NCBI GenBank assembly: GCA_021769525.1
Contig: JAETSQ010000016.1
Location: 1-47,599 of the forward strand
Direction: 5' to 3'
Length of the DNA: 47,599 bases
Source: Oscillospiraceae bacterium
GTDB taxonomy: Bacteria; Bacillota; Clostridia; Oscillospirales; Ruminococcaceae
This document shows positions 30,510 to 39,049 of this stretch, one piece after another. Each line of letters begins with the position of its first letter. Position 1 is the first letter of the stretch. The notes under the pieces were generated by a model. It saw nothing but the letters and a program-made list of their open reading frames with translations, searched no databases and was not told the DNA's origin. A program made the position numbers and the translations under genes.

Positions 30510-30722
30510 ATGTGCCACAGAAAACCAAAACCATCCCAGGAGGAGGAGCCCCTTCTGCTCCATGGCAACCAGGCGCAGATCGACCAGGGGGAACATTCCG
30601 GCCACGCCTACGCCACCAATGCCCTGACCCAGTACGACACCCCCACCGGGGAGGGATACAGCGAGGAGACCGACCTGGCGGTGGAGGACGCCAAACGCCG
30701 GGTGGACGAAAACCAAAAGTGA
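30510..30722 (+). CDS. small acidic hydrophilic protein, 70 aa
   Basis: Begins 11 nt after the preceding gene with a strong site (AGGAGGG about 8 nt before the ATG), so the two are coupled. The product (MCHRKPKPSQEEEPLLLHGN...) is highly polar, with no membrane segment and one cysteine, and is probably largely unfolded (NALTQYDTPTGEGYSEETDL). No family recognised. Confidence 0.65.
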   Translation: MCHRKPKPSQEEEPLLLHGNQAQIDQGEHSGHAYATNALTQYDTPTGEGYSEETDLAVEDAKRRVDENQK

Positions 30723-30732
30723 GGGTTCCCCC

Positions 30733-31131
30733 TCACTCTACATAGACATACTTACGTAAGGCTTCCAGACGCTTTTCCCCGATGCCCTGGACCTCGGTCA
30801 GCTCCTCCACCGAGGAAAAGCCGCCCTTTTGCAGCCGGTAGGTCAGGATCCGCCCTGCCAGCACCTCCCCGATCCCCGGCAGCTCCATCAGCTCCAGGCG
30901 GGTGGCGGTGTTCAGGTTTGTGGAGGAGAGCTTCATAAACTCCGCCAGGGACATATCCCGGTAACCCACCGGGGGCCGGACATCCGGCAGAAAGGTGGGG
31001 TCAAAGAGGCAGCGCCAGCCCAGAAGCAGGGCGAAGGCGATCATGGTATAGGCCAGGAGGATCTCCCCCAGCCGCTTCATCTTGGCCCTCATCCTTTTCC
31101 GCTTCTGGGCCCTGGCCCCCGCTCGCGCCAT
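30733..31131 (-). CDS. ComEA-like helix-hairpin-helix protein
   Basis: 132 residues: a very basic N-terminus, one membrane helix (LLAYTMIAFALLLGWRCLF), a linker, and a C-terminal double helix-hairpin-helix DNA-binding domain (LNTATRLELMELPGIGEVLAGRILTYR and FSSVEELTEVQGIGEKRLEALRKYV). Such proteins bind DNA outside the membrane. ComEA does so in competence, but it usually has an extra oligomerisation domain that is missing here, and no comEC follows. ATG 31131 has GGGAGGGG about 6 nt upstream. The longer open frame upstream is repeat sequence. Confidence 0.8.
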   Translation of the reverse strand: MARAGARAQKRKRMRAKMKRLGEILLAYTMIAFALLLGWRCLFDPTFLPDVRPPVGYRDMSLAEFMKLSSTNLNTATRLELMELPGIGEVLAGRILTYRLQKGGFSSVEELTEVQGIGEKRLEALRKYVYVE

Positions 31132-31140
31132 CCCTTTCCC

Positions 31141-31437
31141 CTCCCTCCTGCCGCCCATCTCCGCGCTAAGAGCCTCGCTGCGCTCGGTTGCGCTCCGAAA
31201 CGCGCCTTCTGCGCAGCAGACGTGCCCGAAGAGGCGTAGCCTCGTTAGGGCTGGGCGCAGTACCCGGAGCGGGGATAAACCCCGCTCCTTACCTTTGCGC
31301 AAAGCGCAAGGGAGTGCCTGGAGTCTTGGGTTTTTTGCTTTCGTATCGGTGACTTTGCCCATTCTTCTTTTTGCTTCTTTTTCTTCTTTTGCAAGAAGAA
31401 AAAGAAGTGGGGGCTGGGGCAACGCCCCAGATTTGCT
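31141..31437. repeat. gene-free region built of repeats and hairpins
   Basis: Contains the left copy of the tkt-flanking inverted repeat (about 31207-31252), hairpin GGAGCGGGG-ATAAA-CCCCGCTCC (31266-31288), a 13-bp inverted repeat CTTCTTTTTCTTC/GAAGAAAAAGAAG (31374-31386 and 31395-31407) and CTGGGGC-AAC-GCCCCAG (31414-31430). The last may terminate the transketolase mRNA on the minus strand. The minus-strand frame across this stretch is not convincing as protein. Confidence 0.6.
31207..31252. repeat. tkt-flanking inverted repeat, left copy
   Basis: TCTGCGCAGCAGACGTGCCCGAA...CGTTAGGGCTGG-type sequence whose reverse complement occurs at about 33300-33351. The first 23 bp (CTGCGCAGCAGACGTGCCCGAA) and the end (CGTTAGGGCTGG) match exactly, and the middle differs by a few bases and indels. 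Confidence 0.75.
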
Positions 31438-31445
31438 GTACTATC

Positions 31446-32393
31446 CTATCGCTTCAGGGTGAGGGCGCGCTTCGCCTCGGCGGCGATGTTTTCCCGGCAG
31501 AGGCCGTATTCCTTCAGCAGCTCCGCCCCCTTGCCGGAGTGTCCGAAGCTGTCCTTGATGCCGACACGCACCACCGGCACCGGGCATTCCTCCCCGATGG
31601 CCTCCGCCACCGCGGCCCCCAGGCCGCCGATGACCGAGTGCTCCTCGGCGGTGACCAGCACGCCGGTCTCCTTTGCGGCCTCCACCACCAGCTCCTTGTC
31701 CAGGGGCTTGATGGTGTGGATGTTGATGACGCGGGCGGAGATGCCCTCGACGGCCAGCGCCTCGGCGGCCATCATCGCCTCGTAGACCAGGATACCGGTA
31801 GCGATGATGGTGAGGTCGCTCCCCTCCCGGAGGGTGACGCCCTTCCCCATCTGGAATTTGTAGTCCGGGCTGTTGAAGACCGGGGCGGCCAGGCGGCCGA
31901 ACCGCAGGTAGACCGGTCCCTCGTACTGGGCGGCGGCCAGGACGGCGGCCTGGGCCTCCACATCGTCGGCGGGATTGATAATCGTCATGCCGGGGATGGT
32001 GCGCATCAAGGCGATGTCCTCGTTGCACTGGTGGGTGGCCCCGTCCTCCCCCACCGAGACACCGGCGTGGGTGGCGCCGATCTTCACGTTCAGGTGGGGG
32101 TAACCGATGGAGTTGCGCACCTGCTCAAAGGCCCGCCCGGCGGCGAACATGGCGAAGGTGCTGGCAAAGGGGATGAGGCCGCAGGTGGAGGCGCCGGCGG
32201 CGGCCACCATCATGTTGGCCTCGGCGATGCCGCAGTCGAAGAACCGCTCCGGGCAGGCCTTTTTGAAGGTGCCGGTCTTGGTGGCCCCGGCCAGGTCGGC
32301 GTCAAAGACGATGACCTTATCGTTGATGGCGGCCAGCTTAGCCAGCGCCTCGCCGTAGCTTTCCCTTGTGGCTTTTTTTACCATATCGGCCAT
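31446..32393 (-). CDS. transketolase, C-terminal subunit
   Basis: Second half of a split transketolase, which moves two-carbon units between sugar phosphates in the pentose phosphate pathway. The 315-residue product holds the pyrimidine-binding domain (FDADLAGATKT, FFDCGIAEANMMVAAAGAS with the cofactor-contacting glutamate, IKIGATHAGVSVGEDGATHQ) and the C-terminal domain (VITAEEHSVIGGLGAAVAE-like). ATG 32393 is one base after the stop of the N-terminal subunit, whose last codons contain its GAGGAGG. Both halves are needed for the active site. Confidence 0.95.
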   Translation of the reverse strand: MADMVKKATRESYGEALAKLAAINDKVIVFDADLAGATKTGTFKKACPERFFDCGIAEANMMVAAAGASTCGLIPFASTFAMFAAGRAFEQVRNSIGYPHLNVKIGATHAGVSVGEDGATHQCNEDIALMRTIPGMTIINPADDVEAQAAVLAAAQYEGPVYLRFGRLAAPVFNSPDYKFQMGKGVTLREGSDLTIIATGILVYEAMMAAEALAVEGISARVINIHTIKPLDKELVVEAAKETGVLVTAEEHSVIGGLGAAVAEAIGEECPVPVVRVGIKDSFGHSGKGAELLKEYGLCRENIAAEAKRALTLKR

Positions 32394-32394
32394 A

Positions 32395-33231
32395 TCAAAG
32401 CACCTCCTCGATCTTCGCCAGGTCCCCCATGGCGGTCTCATACTGCTCCTCATTGGGGGCGGCGCCGTGCCAGGCGGCCTTGCCCTCCATAAAGGAGACG
32501 CCCTTCCCCTTCACCGTCTTGGCTATGATAGCGGTGGGCTTCCCTTTGACGGTCTTTGCCTTTTGGACGGCCTCTTCGATCTGCTCAAAATCATGGCCGT
32601 CGATGGTGATGACCTCAAAGCCGAAGGCGGCGAATTTTTCGTCGATGGGATAGGGGGAGCAGACGTCCCGGATGTTCCCGTCGATCTGGAGGCCGTTGTT
32701 ATCGATGATGTAGCAGAGGTTATCCAGCTTGTAGTGGGCGGAGAACATGGCGGATTCCCATACCTCCCCCTCCTGAAGCTCGCCGTCCCCCAGGATGGCG
32801 TAGACCCGGTAATCCTTGCCGGTGATCTTCCCCGCCAGGGCCATGCCGGCGGCGGCGGAGACACCCTGCCCCAGGCTGCCGGCGGTGAAGTCCACGCCGG
32901 GGGCCTTGTTCAGGTCCGGGTGTCCCTGGAGCCGGGAACCCACCTTCCGGAAGGTCTTGAGCTCCTCCCAGGGGAAGAAGCCCTTTTGGGCCAGGGCGGC
33001 ATAGAGGGCGGGGCAGACGTGGCCCTTGGAGAGCACCAGCCGGTCCCGGTCCTCCCACCTGGGATCTTTCACATCCACCCGCAGCTCCTCCTGGTAGAGG
33101 TAGGTCATCACGTCGGCGATGGAAAGGGAGCCGCCGGGGTGCCCCGACTGGGCGGAGTACACCTCCGTGAGGATCCCTTTTCGCACCTCATTCGCCGCCT
33201 TGGCAAGCTGCTTGCGCCGTTCTTCGTTCAT
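32395..33231 (-). CDS. transketolase, N-terminal subunit
   Basis: First half of the split transketolase: the 278-residue thiamine-diphosphate-binding domain, with SAQSGHPGGSLSIADVM, KGHVCPALYAAL, GSLGQGVSAAAGMAL and the metal/ThDP motif GDGELQEGEVWESAMFS through NNLQIDGN-like sequence (IDNNGLQIDGN). It begins at ATG 33231 with AAGGAGG about 9 nt upstream and is followed by the C-terminal subunit with a 1-nt gap, ensuring equal synthesis. Confidence 0.95.
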   Translation of the reverse strand: MNEERRKQLAKAANEVRKGILTEVYSAQSGHPGGSLSIADVMTYLYQEELRVDVKDPRWEDRDRLVLSKGHVCPALYAALAQKGFFPWEELKTFRKVGSRLQGHPDLNKAPGVDFTAGSLGQGVSAAAGMALAGKITGKDYRVYAILGDGELQEGEVWESAMFSAHYKLDNLCYIIDNNGLQIDGNIRDVCSPYPIDEKFAAFGFEVITIDGHDFEQIEEAVQKAKTVKGKPTAIIAKTVKGKGVSFMEGKAAWHGAAPNEEQYETAMGDLAKIEEVL

Positions 33232-33299
33232 AGCGTTTCCTCCTTATCCAAAAACCTGCTTTTCTGTCTTTTAGAGCCTATCCAAAATCTCCGGACGTA

Positions 33300-33351
33300 C
33301 CAGCCCTAACGGGTCGCTCCGCGCCCCTTCGGGCACGTCTGCTGCGCAGAA
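33300..33351. repeat. tkt-flanking inverted repeat, right copy
   Basis: CAGCCCTAACGGGTCGCTCC...TTCGGGCACGTCTGCTGCGCAG-type sequence, the reverse complement of 31207-31252. It lies in the gap before the transketolase operon. Confidence 0.75.
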
Positions 33352-33379
33352 TCGGCAGGGAATTTTTCCTCAAAAACTC

Positions 33380-34060
33380 CTATTCCGCGCCGGGGGGCTG
33401 TGCCTCCCCCGCAAACAGCGCTTCAAACACCGCCAGCGTCTCCGGGCTCATCCGCCGGGTGGACTGGAGGCTCATGGCCAGGATGCCGCCGCTTTGATCG
33501 AAGCGGAGCCCCTTCTCCTTGCTCTTGGGGTGGCCGAACCGCAGGCCCGGCACCAGCTCCGGCGGCACCGGCCGCGGCTCTATGCCGCTGCCGTGGTCCC
33601 CCCACACCGCCCACTGGGAGCAGCAGTTGAAGGGCTCCTGGTGCTTCTGGTGGGGTTTCTGCACCTGCTCCGACAGGGGGATGACCCGGATGCCCTCCGG
33701 GATGTCCTCCAAACGGTCGTAGTACTTCACCGTTCCGTCCTTCCGGCAGGAGTAGAAATGCTTCCTGCCTTGGTGCTCCAGGGCCACCCCCTCTGTGAGC
33801 AGGGCACCGTAGGGCAGTCCCAGCTCCCGCAGGCAGTAATCAAGGGCGGGCTCCCGGTGCTCCACCGGCAGCCGGGCCATGACGTAAAGCTGCTTTTGGA
33901 TGAGGGTGACGGGAAAGACCACATCCCCCTCCCGCACCGAGGCGATGGAGGGCATCCGGGAGTGGACGCTCCCCAGCACCACCCGGATGGGGCCGGCATC
34001 CCCTGCCCTTTGCAGCTCCCGAACCCGGTCCTGGGGCCAGTAGACCATGTAGCCAGGCAT
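33380..34060 (-). CDS. hypothetical protein, 226 aa (internal start in a longer open frame)
   Basis: The ATG at 34060 has an excellent ribosome-binding site (AAAGGAGGG about 6 nt upstream), and the product MPGYMVYWPQDRVRELQR has the look of a true N-terminus. The middle, VREGDVVFPVTLIQKQLYVMARLPVEH, has the strand pattern of PUA/EVE-like barrels. WGDHGSGIEPRPVPPELV and SMSLQSTRRMSPETLAVFEAL-like segments follow. No function can be given. The frame is also open into the preceding DUF3795-like gene, so a 413-residue fusion is the literal reading. A separate protein is more likely. Confidence 0.6.
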   Translation of the reverse strand: MPGYMVYWPQDRVRELQRAGDAGPIRVVLGSVHSRMPSIASVREGDVVFPVTLIQKQLYVMARLPVEHREPALDYCLRELGLPYGALLTEGVALEHQGRKHFYSCRKDGTVKYYDRLEDIPEGIRVIPLSEQVQKPHQKHQEPFNCCSQWAVWGDHGSGIEPRPVPPELVPGLRFGHPKSKEKGLRFDQSGGILAMSLQSTRRMSPETLAVFEALFAGEAQPPGAE

Positions 34061-34621
34061 GGCGCTCCCTCCTTTAGTCCTTAGCCTTTTCCGCAGCTTC
34101 AGCCGGATGCCCTTTCCTTCCGCCAGGCGCTGGAGCGCCCCGGCCAGGTAGGCGGCCTTTTCCCGGATGCCAGCCTCCGCCAGCTCCGGGCGGGCTTCCG
34201 CCTCCCGGATGGCCTCCCGGATCTCCTCCGCCTCCAGCAGGTTGACCGCAAGGCAATACAGGGTCTTCCGCCGCCCGTCGTCGTACCGCTCCAGGAGGTC
34301 CGCCAGCAGCGCCGCCTTCTCCGCCTGCTCCCGGCCGTAGGCCTCCGGCCCCATCCTTTGGGCCTTCTCCAGGTCGGCCAGCCGGTGCTGGCTGGTGATG
34401 AACAGGTCGTAGCGGTCGTCCTCCCGGTAGCGGGCGCAGGGGTACTCCTCACACCGGAAGCAGTATTCCACCCCGCCGTGCTCCAGGCTGCACCGGGCGA
34501 TCTTACAGGACTGGTTCCCAAAGCCGCAGCCCCCGCAGTGTCCCCCCAGCCTCATGGAGCAAAGCCCGCAGTTAAGGCCGCAGAGGGAAAAGAGCGGGTC
34601 CTTCCGTGTAAAGCCCTTCAT
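33380..34621 (-). CDS. DUF3795-like cysteine-rich protein, read in frame into the next gene
   Basis: The N-terminal 185 residues form a DUF3795-like domain with ten cysteines (14, 18, 21, 29, 32, 39, 44, 54, 57 and 62) in patterns CGLNCGLCS and CGGCGFGNQSC, probably binding metal, then a helical part ending KGIRLKLRKR, where such proteins normally stop. Here the frame continues through the next ribosome-binding site into the 226-residue protein. One base more in the A-run near 34088 would give ...KKAKD and a stop at 34074-34076, directly before that site. So the fusion looks like a 1-nt loss. Start ATG 34621 has GGGAGCTGGAG upstream. Confidence 0.6.
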   Translation of the reverse strand: MKGFTRKDPLFSLCGLNCGLCSMRLGGHCGGCGFGNQSCKIARCSLEHGGVEYCFRCEEYPCARYREDDRYDLFITSQHRLADLEKAQRMGPEAYGREQAEKAALLADLLERYDDGRRKTLYCLAVNLLEAEEIREAIREAEARPELAEAGIREKAAYLAGALQRLAEGKGIRLKLRKRLRTKGGSAMPGYMVYWPQDRVRELQRAGDAGPIRVVLGSVHSRMPSIASVREGDVVFPVTLIQKQLYVMARLPVEHREPALDYCLRELGLPYGALLTEGVALEHQGRKHFYSCRKDGTVKYYDRLEDIPEGIRVIPLSEQVQKPHQKHQEPFNCCSQWAVWGDHGSGIEPRPVPPELVPGLRFGHPKSKEKGLRFDQSGGILAMSLQSTRRMSPETLAVFEALFAGEAQPPGAE

Positions 34622-34689
34622 TTCTCCAGCTCCCTTCTGTGCCCCAGGTGTATCCCGATGTGCCCGATACCGAGGACTGCCGGGATGAC

Positions 34690-35604
34690 CTACCCTTCTT
34701 TCAGCCGCTCCAGCGCCGCGGTGAAGTACGCCGGCAGCGGGGAGGTAAAGGACAGCTCCTCCCCCGTCCCCGGATGGACAAAGCCGATAGTCCGGGCGTG
34801 GAGACACTGCCCCGCCGTATCCAGGGCGGGCTTTTTGGGGCCGTAGACCAGGTCCCCCAGCACTGGGTGCCCCAGGTGGGCGAGGTGCACCCGGATCTGG
34901 TGGGTGCGCCCTGTCTCCAGGCGGCATTTTATATGGGAAAAGCCGGGGTACTCCCCCAGCACCTCCACATGGGTGACGGCGTTCCGGGCATTCCTCTGGG
35001 TGACGCACATCTTCTTGCGGTCGGAAGAAGAGCGGCCGATGGGCGCGTCTATCGTGAAGGAAGGCTCCTTGAAATGCCCGTGGACGATGGCCTCGTATTC
35101 CCGTGTAAAGCTGTGGGCCCGGATCTGCTCCGCCAGCCCCCGGTGAGCCTCGTCGTTTTTGGCCACGATCAAGAGGCCGCTGGTGTCCTTATCGATGCGG
35201 TGGACGATGCCGGGGCGGATCACCCCGTTGATGCCGGAAAGAGAGCCCTTGCAGTGCCAAAGCAAGGCGTTTACCAGGGTCCCGGTGTAGTTCCCCGGCG
35301 CGGGATGGACCACCATCCCCTTGGGCTTATTCACCACCAGCAGCCAGCCGTCCTCATAGAGGATGTCCAGGGGGATTTCCTCCGGCAGCACTTCCAGCTC
35401 CACCGGCTCCGGAAGGGAGAGCTCCACCCGGTCCCCGGCCCGGAGGAGCTGCTTTTTGCCCGCCGGTCTGCCGTTTACCAGGACGCCCCCGTTTTCACAG
35501 AGGGTTTGGAGGGCGGAGCGGCTCAACCGGGTCTGCTCCGGCAGGACCTTGTCCAGGCGCTGCCCCTCCTGCTCCGGGGCGATGACCAGCGAAAGCGCCT
35601 CCAT
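34690..35604 (-). CDS. rluD: RluA-family 23S rRNA pseudouridine synthase (RluD-like)
   Basis: Converts specific uridines of large-subunit rRNA to pseudouridine. The 304-residue product has an N-terminal S4 domain (LDKVLPEQTRLSRSALQTLCENGGVLVNG), and a catalytic domain with the family signature VHRIDKDTSGLLIVAKN, whose Asp is the nucleophile, followed by RTHQIRVHLAHLGHPVLGD. Corresponds to B. subtilis ylyB, which also follows lspA. Its ATG overlaps the lspA stop (TGATG), so translation is coupled. Confidence 0.93.
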   Translation of the reverse strand: MEALSLVIAPEQEGQRLDKVLPEQTRLSRSALQTLCENGGVLVNGRPAGKKQLLRAGDRVELSLPEPVELEVLPEEIPLDILYEDGWLLVVNKPKGMVVHPAPGNYTGTLVNALLWHCKGSLSGINGVIRPGIVHRIDKDTSGLLIVAKNDEAHRGLAEQIRAHSFTREYEAIVHGHFKEPSFTIDAPIGRSSSDRKKMCVTQRNARNAVTHVEVLGEYPGFSHIKCRLETGRTHQIRVHLAHLGHPVLGDLVYGPKKPALDTAGQCLHARTIGFVHPGTGEELSFTSPLPAYFTAALERLKEG

Positions 35605-36128
35605 CAGAGTGTCCCCTCCGGCGGCGTCTCCTCCCCGGCGGGGACGGGAGCATCCCCCTCCCCTGCCGCCAGGGGCGCCTTCCCCTCCACAAAGAGGATG
35701 TAGAAGGCCAGCAGGAAGGTCCCCACGCAGACACAGATGTCCGCCAGGTTGAAGATGGGGAAGTTGATGGGCTCAAAGTAGATATAGTCCACCACAAAGC
35801 CGCCGGGGTGAAAGGCCCGGTCGATGAGATTTCCGATCCCCCCGGCCAGGATCAGGGTGACGGAGGTGCGGATGAGGGGCCCCCGGAACTTCCCCAGGAG
35901 GAGCCCCGCCAGCAGAGCGGCCAGCACCACCCCGGTCACCGCCAGCAGCAGCCACCGCTGCCCCTGGAGGATGCCCCAGGCGGCCCCGAAGTTCTCGTGG
36001 TAGTACAGGCTCAACACATCGGGAATGAGGTCGATGGAGACCGCCGGTTTCAGGACCTCCATGGCCCACCCCTTGATGAGCTGGTCCCCGGCCACCAGCA
36101 GGCCGGCCAATAGCAGATAAAGGATCAT
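35604..36128 (-). CDS. lspA: lipoprotein signal peptidase (signal peptidase II)
   Basis: Membrane aspartyl protease that removes signal peptides from lipidated prolipoproteins, such as the lipoprotein encoded at 28.1 kb. Four helices are visible, and the two catalytic aspartates lie in GGIGNLIDRAFHPGGFVVDYIY and PIFNLADICVCVGTFLL. 174 residues with a Pro/Glu-rich tail of about 20 residues beyond the usual end. It has GAGG about 8 nt before ATG 36128 and lies after a hairpin behind ileS. Confidence 0.95.
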   Translation of the reverse strand: MILYLLLAGLLVAGDQLIKGWAMEVLKPAVSIDLIPDVLSLYYHENFGAAWGILQGQRWLLLAVTGVVLAALLAGLLLGKFRGPLIRTSVTLILAGGIGNLIDRAFHPGGFVVDYIYFEPINFPIFNLADICVCVGTFLLAFYILFVEGKAPLAAGEGDAPVPAGEETPPEGTL

Positions 36129-36141
36129 ATAAAAACCTCAT

Positions 36142-36179
36142 AGGGGCCGCGGGCAGTCTGTTGCGCTCCCGCAGCCCCT
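36142..36179 (-). terminator. hairpin between ileS and lspA
   Basis: AGGGGCTGCGGG and CCCGCGGCCCCT (minus strand, about 36179-36142) pair with one G-U and are followed within a few bases by TTTTT (36130-36134). It may attenuate read-through from ileS into lspA-rluD. Confidence 0.55.
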
Positions 36180-36191
36180 TTATCTTGTTGT

Positions 36192-38984
36192 TTATTCCGC
36201 CAGGATGGCGGCGCACCGGGCGCAGAGGGTGGGGTGCTTTTCGTCCTTCCCCACCGTCTCGCTCTGCATCCAGCAGCGCTGGCACTTTTCGCCCACGGCG
36301 GCGGAGACGTCCACCGTGAGGCCTTCCACCTCGCCGGAGAAGGCCCCGGCCCCATCCTGGGTCAGCTCCACCTGGGAGACGATGAAGATGGTGGGCAGCA
36401 GCGCCTCCTCCCCCGCCAGGAAGCGGTAGAGCTGCTCATCGCAGTGGAGGGTGACCTTGGCCTCCAGGGACTTGCCGATGGTCTTGGCGGTGCGGGCGGA
36501 TTCCAGGGCCTTGTTGACGTCGTCCCGGATGGCGTGGAGCCGTTCCCACTTCTCCATAAACTCCTGGGAGACCAGCCCCTCCCGGCACTGCGGCATATCG
36601 TTGAGCATCACCGAGGACTTGTTGTATCCCTTGCTCTCCGGGATAAAGGACCAGATCTCCTCCGCCGTGTAGGGCAGGATGGGAGCCAGCATCAGGTCCA
36701 GGGCGCAGAGGATGTCGTAGATGGCGGTCTGGGCCGCCCGGCGGTCCTTGCCGTCCTTCCGCTCCACATACAGCCGGTCCTTGAGGACATCCAGGTAGAA
36801 GCTGGACATATCCACCGAGCAGAAGTTGAAGATGGCGTGGTAGATGTTGTGGAACTCGAAGGCCTCGTAGGCCGCCCGCACCTCCCCGATGAGCTTCTGG
36901 CAGCCGGCGATGGCCCACTTATCGATGTCGTGGAGCTCCTCAAAGGACACCCGGTGGGCGTCGGGGTCGAAGTCCTTCAGGTTCCCCAGGATGTACCGGG
37001 CGGTGTTGCGGATCTTCCGGTAGCCGTCGGAAAGCTGCTTTAGGTACTCAAAGGACATACGGACATCCGAGTGGTAGTCGGAGGAGGCCACCCAGAGGCG
37101 CAGGATGTCGGCGCCGTACTGCTCGATGATCTTCTCCGGGGCGGTGCCGTTCTGGAGGGACTTGGACATCTTCTTCCCCTCGCCGTCCACCACCCAGCCG
37201 CAGCTGCAAACGCTCTTGTAGGGGGCGTGCCCCCGTGTGGCCACCGCCGTCAGCAGGGAGGACTGGAACCACCCGCGGTACTGGTCCGCACCCTCCAGGT
37301 AGAGGTCGCAGGGCCAGGGCAGGCCGTGCTCCTCCAGCACCGAGGCGTGGGTGCTGCCGGAATCGAACCAGACATCCATGATGTCCTTTTCCTTGCGGAA
37401 TTTCTTGCCGCCGCACTTTTTGCAGACGGTGCCTTCCGGCAGGATCTCCGAAGCATCGTACTTGTACCAGGCGTCGGAGCCCTCTTTGGCAAAGAGGTCG
37501 GCCACCGCCCGGATGCTGGCCTCGTCCACATGGTACTCCCCGCAGCTTTCGCAGTAGAAGATGGGGATGGGCACCCCCCAGACACGCTGGCGGCTGATGC
37601 ACCAGTCGCTGCGGTCGCTGACCATGTTCTTGATGCGGCCCTCCCCCCAGGCGGGAATCCACTTCACCTCTTCGATGGCCTTGATGGCGTCCTTCTTGAA
37701 GCCGTCCACCGAGCAGAACCACTGCTCGGTAGCCCGGAAGAGCACCGGCTCCTTGCAGCGCCAGCAGTGGGGGTACTGGTGGATGATCTTCTGCACCGCA
37801 AAGAGGGCGCCGATGTCGGTGAGGTGCTGGAGGATGGCCTTGTTGGCCTCCCCCGTGGTGAGGCCGGCGAACTGCCCCGCCTCGGCGGTCATGCGGCCCT
37901 TGTTGTCCACCGGTACCACCACCGGGATCTCCGGGTAGTGGTTCACGCAGACCTCAAAGTCCTCCACGCCGTGGCCGGGAGCGGTGTGGACACAGCCGGT
38001 GCCGCTCTCCAGGGTCACATGGTCCCCCAGGATGATGGGAGAGACCCGGTCCATAAAGGGGTGGGTATAGGTGAGGTATTCCAGCTCCCGACCGGGGATC
38101 ACGTCGGAGACGGTGTAGTCGGAGATGCCGCCGGCCTCCATGGTGGAAGCCACCAGCTCCCGCGCCATGACGTAGTACTCGTCCTTTTCCTTGGCGTGGA
38201 CCACGCAGTAGTCGTAGTCCGGCCCCAGGCAGATGGAGAGGTTGCCGGGGAGGGTCCAGGTGGTGGTGGTCCAGATGACGAAGTAGGTCTTACTGAGGTC
38301 GGCCCCCAGGGCGGTGAGCTTCCCCTTGTCATCCGCCACCTTGAACTTCACATAGATGGAGTCGCAGGGGTCCTCGGCGTACTCGATCTCCGCCTCGGCC
38401 AGGGCGGTCTCGCACTCCGGGCACCAGTACACCGGCTTGAGGCCCTTGTAGATGTAGCCCTTGTTGGCCATGGCCCCAAAGACCTCGATCTGCTTGGCCT
38501 CAAACTGAGGCCGGAGGGTGAGGTAGGGGTCGTCCCAGTCCCCCAGCACCCCCAGGCGCTTGAACTGCTCCCGCTGGACATCCACATAATGCAGGGCGTA
38601 ATCCTTGCAGATCTGGCGCAATTCCAGATCGCTGGCGCCGCTGTCCACCCCGGCCTTCTTCCGGGCTTTCAGCTCGATGGGCAGTCCGTGGGTATCCCAG
38701 CCGGGGATGTAGGGGGCTTTGTAGCCCAGCATATTCTTGGAGCGCACGATGATGTCCTTGAGGATCTTATTAAGGGCGGTCCCCAGGTGGATGTCCCCGT
38801 TGGCGTAGGGGGGGCCGTCATGGAGGACATAGAGGGGCTTCCCTTCGTTGCGGCGGATCATCTCCTGGTACAGCCGGCGCTCCTCCCATCCGGCAAGGAT
38901 GCCCGGTTCCTTCTGGGGCAGGCCGGCCCGCATCTGGAAGGCGGTCTCCGGCAGATTCAGTGTCGCGTTGTAATCCTGGGCCAT
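36192..38984 (-). CDS. ileS: isoleucyl-tRNA synthetase
   Basis: Class I synthetase charging tRNA-Ile with isoleucine. The 930-residue product has HIGH as GDIHLGTAL after HDGPPYAN (residues about 55-69), an editing domain (WTTTTWTLPGN, THPFMDRVSPIILGDHV), KMSKS in GKKMSKSLQNG, an anticodon-binding domain, and a C-terminal zinc finger (CQRCWMQSETVGKDEKHPTLCARC). Full length for the bacterial type. The leader to divIVA is only 65 bp and holds no T-box, unlike tyrS. Confidence 0.98.
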   Translation of the reverse strand: MAQDYNATLNLPETAFQMRAGLPQKEPGILAGWEERRLYQEMIRRNEGKPLYVLHDGPPYANGDIHLGTALNKILKDIIVRSKNMLGYKAPYIPGWDTHGLPIELKARKKAGVDSGASDLELRQICKDYALHYVDVQREQFKRLGVLGDWDDPYLTLRPQFEAKQIEVFGAMANKGYIYKGLKPVYWCPECETALAEAEIEYAEDPCDSIYVKFKVADDKGKLTALGADLSKTYFVIWTTTTWTLPGNLSICLGPDYDYCVVHAKEKDEYYVMARELVASTMEAGGISDYTVSDVIPGRELEYLTYTHPFMDRVSPIILGDHVTLESGTGCVHTAPGHGVEDFEVCVNHYPEIPVVVPVDNKGRMTAEAGQFAGLTTGEANKAILQHLTDIGALFAVQKIIHQYPHCWRCKEPVLFRATEQWFCSVDGFKKDAIKAIEEVKWIPAWGEGRIKNMVSDRSDWCISRQRVWGVPIPIFYCESCGEYHVDEASIRAVADLFAKEGSDAWYKYDASEILPEGTVCKKCGGKKFRKEKDIMDVWFDSGSTHASVLEEHGLPWPCDLYLEGADQYRGWFQSSLLTAVATRGHAPYKSVCSCGWVVDGEGKKMSKSLQNGTAPEKIIEQYGADILRLWVASSDYHSDVRMSFEYLKQLSDGYRKIRNTARYILGNLKDFDPDAHRVSFEELHDIDKWAIAGCQKLIGEVRAAYEAFEFHNIYHAIFNFCSVDMSSFYLDVLKDRLYVERKDGKDRRAAQTAIYDILCALDLMLAPILPYTAEEIWSFIPESKGYNKSSVMLNDMPQCREGLVSQEFMEKWERLHAIRDDVNKALESARTAKTIGKSLEAKVTLHCDEQLYRFLAGEEALLPTIFIVSQVELTQDGAGAFSGEVEGLTVDVSAAVGEKCQRCWMQSETVGKDEKHPTLCARCAAILAE

Positions 38985-39049
38985 ATCGATACATCTCTCC
39001 TATATTCTGTAAAGTCCCATACCTGGGCCGTCAGCGGCGTTGTCCGCTT

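Noticed and set aside
31132-31422. N-terminal extension of the ComEA-like protein
   Set aside because: Lies in repeat and hairpin sequence. ATG 31131 has a good ribosome-binding site and gives the normal membrane-anchored form.
38985-39049. T-box in front of ileS
   Set aside because: The gap to divIVA is only 65 bp and has no T-box element.
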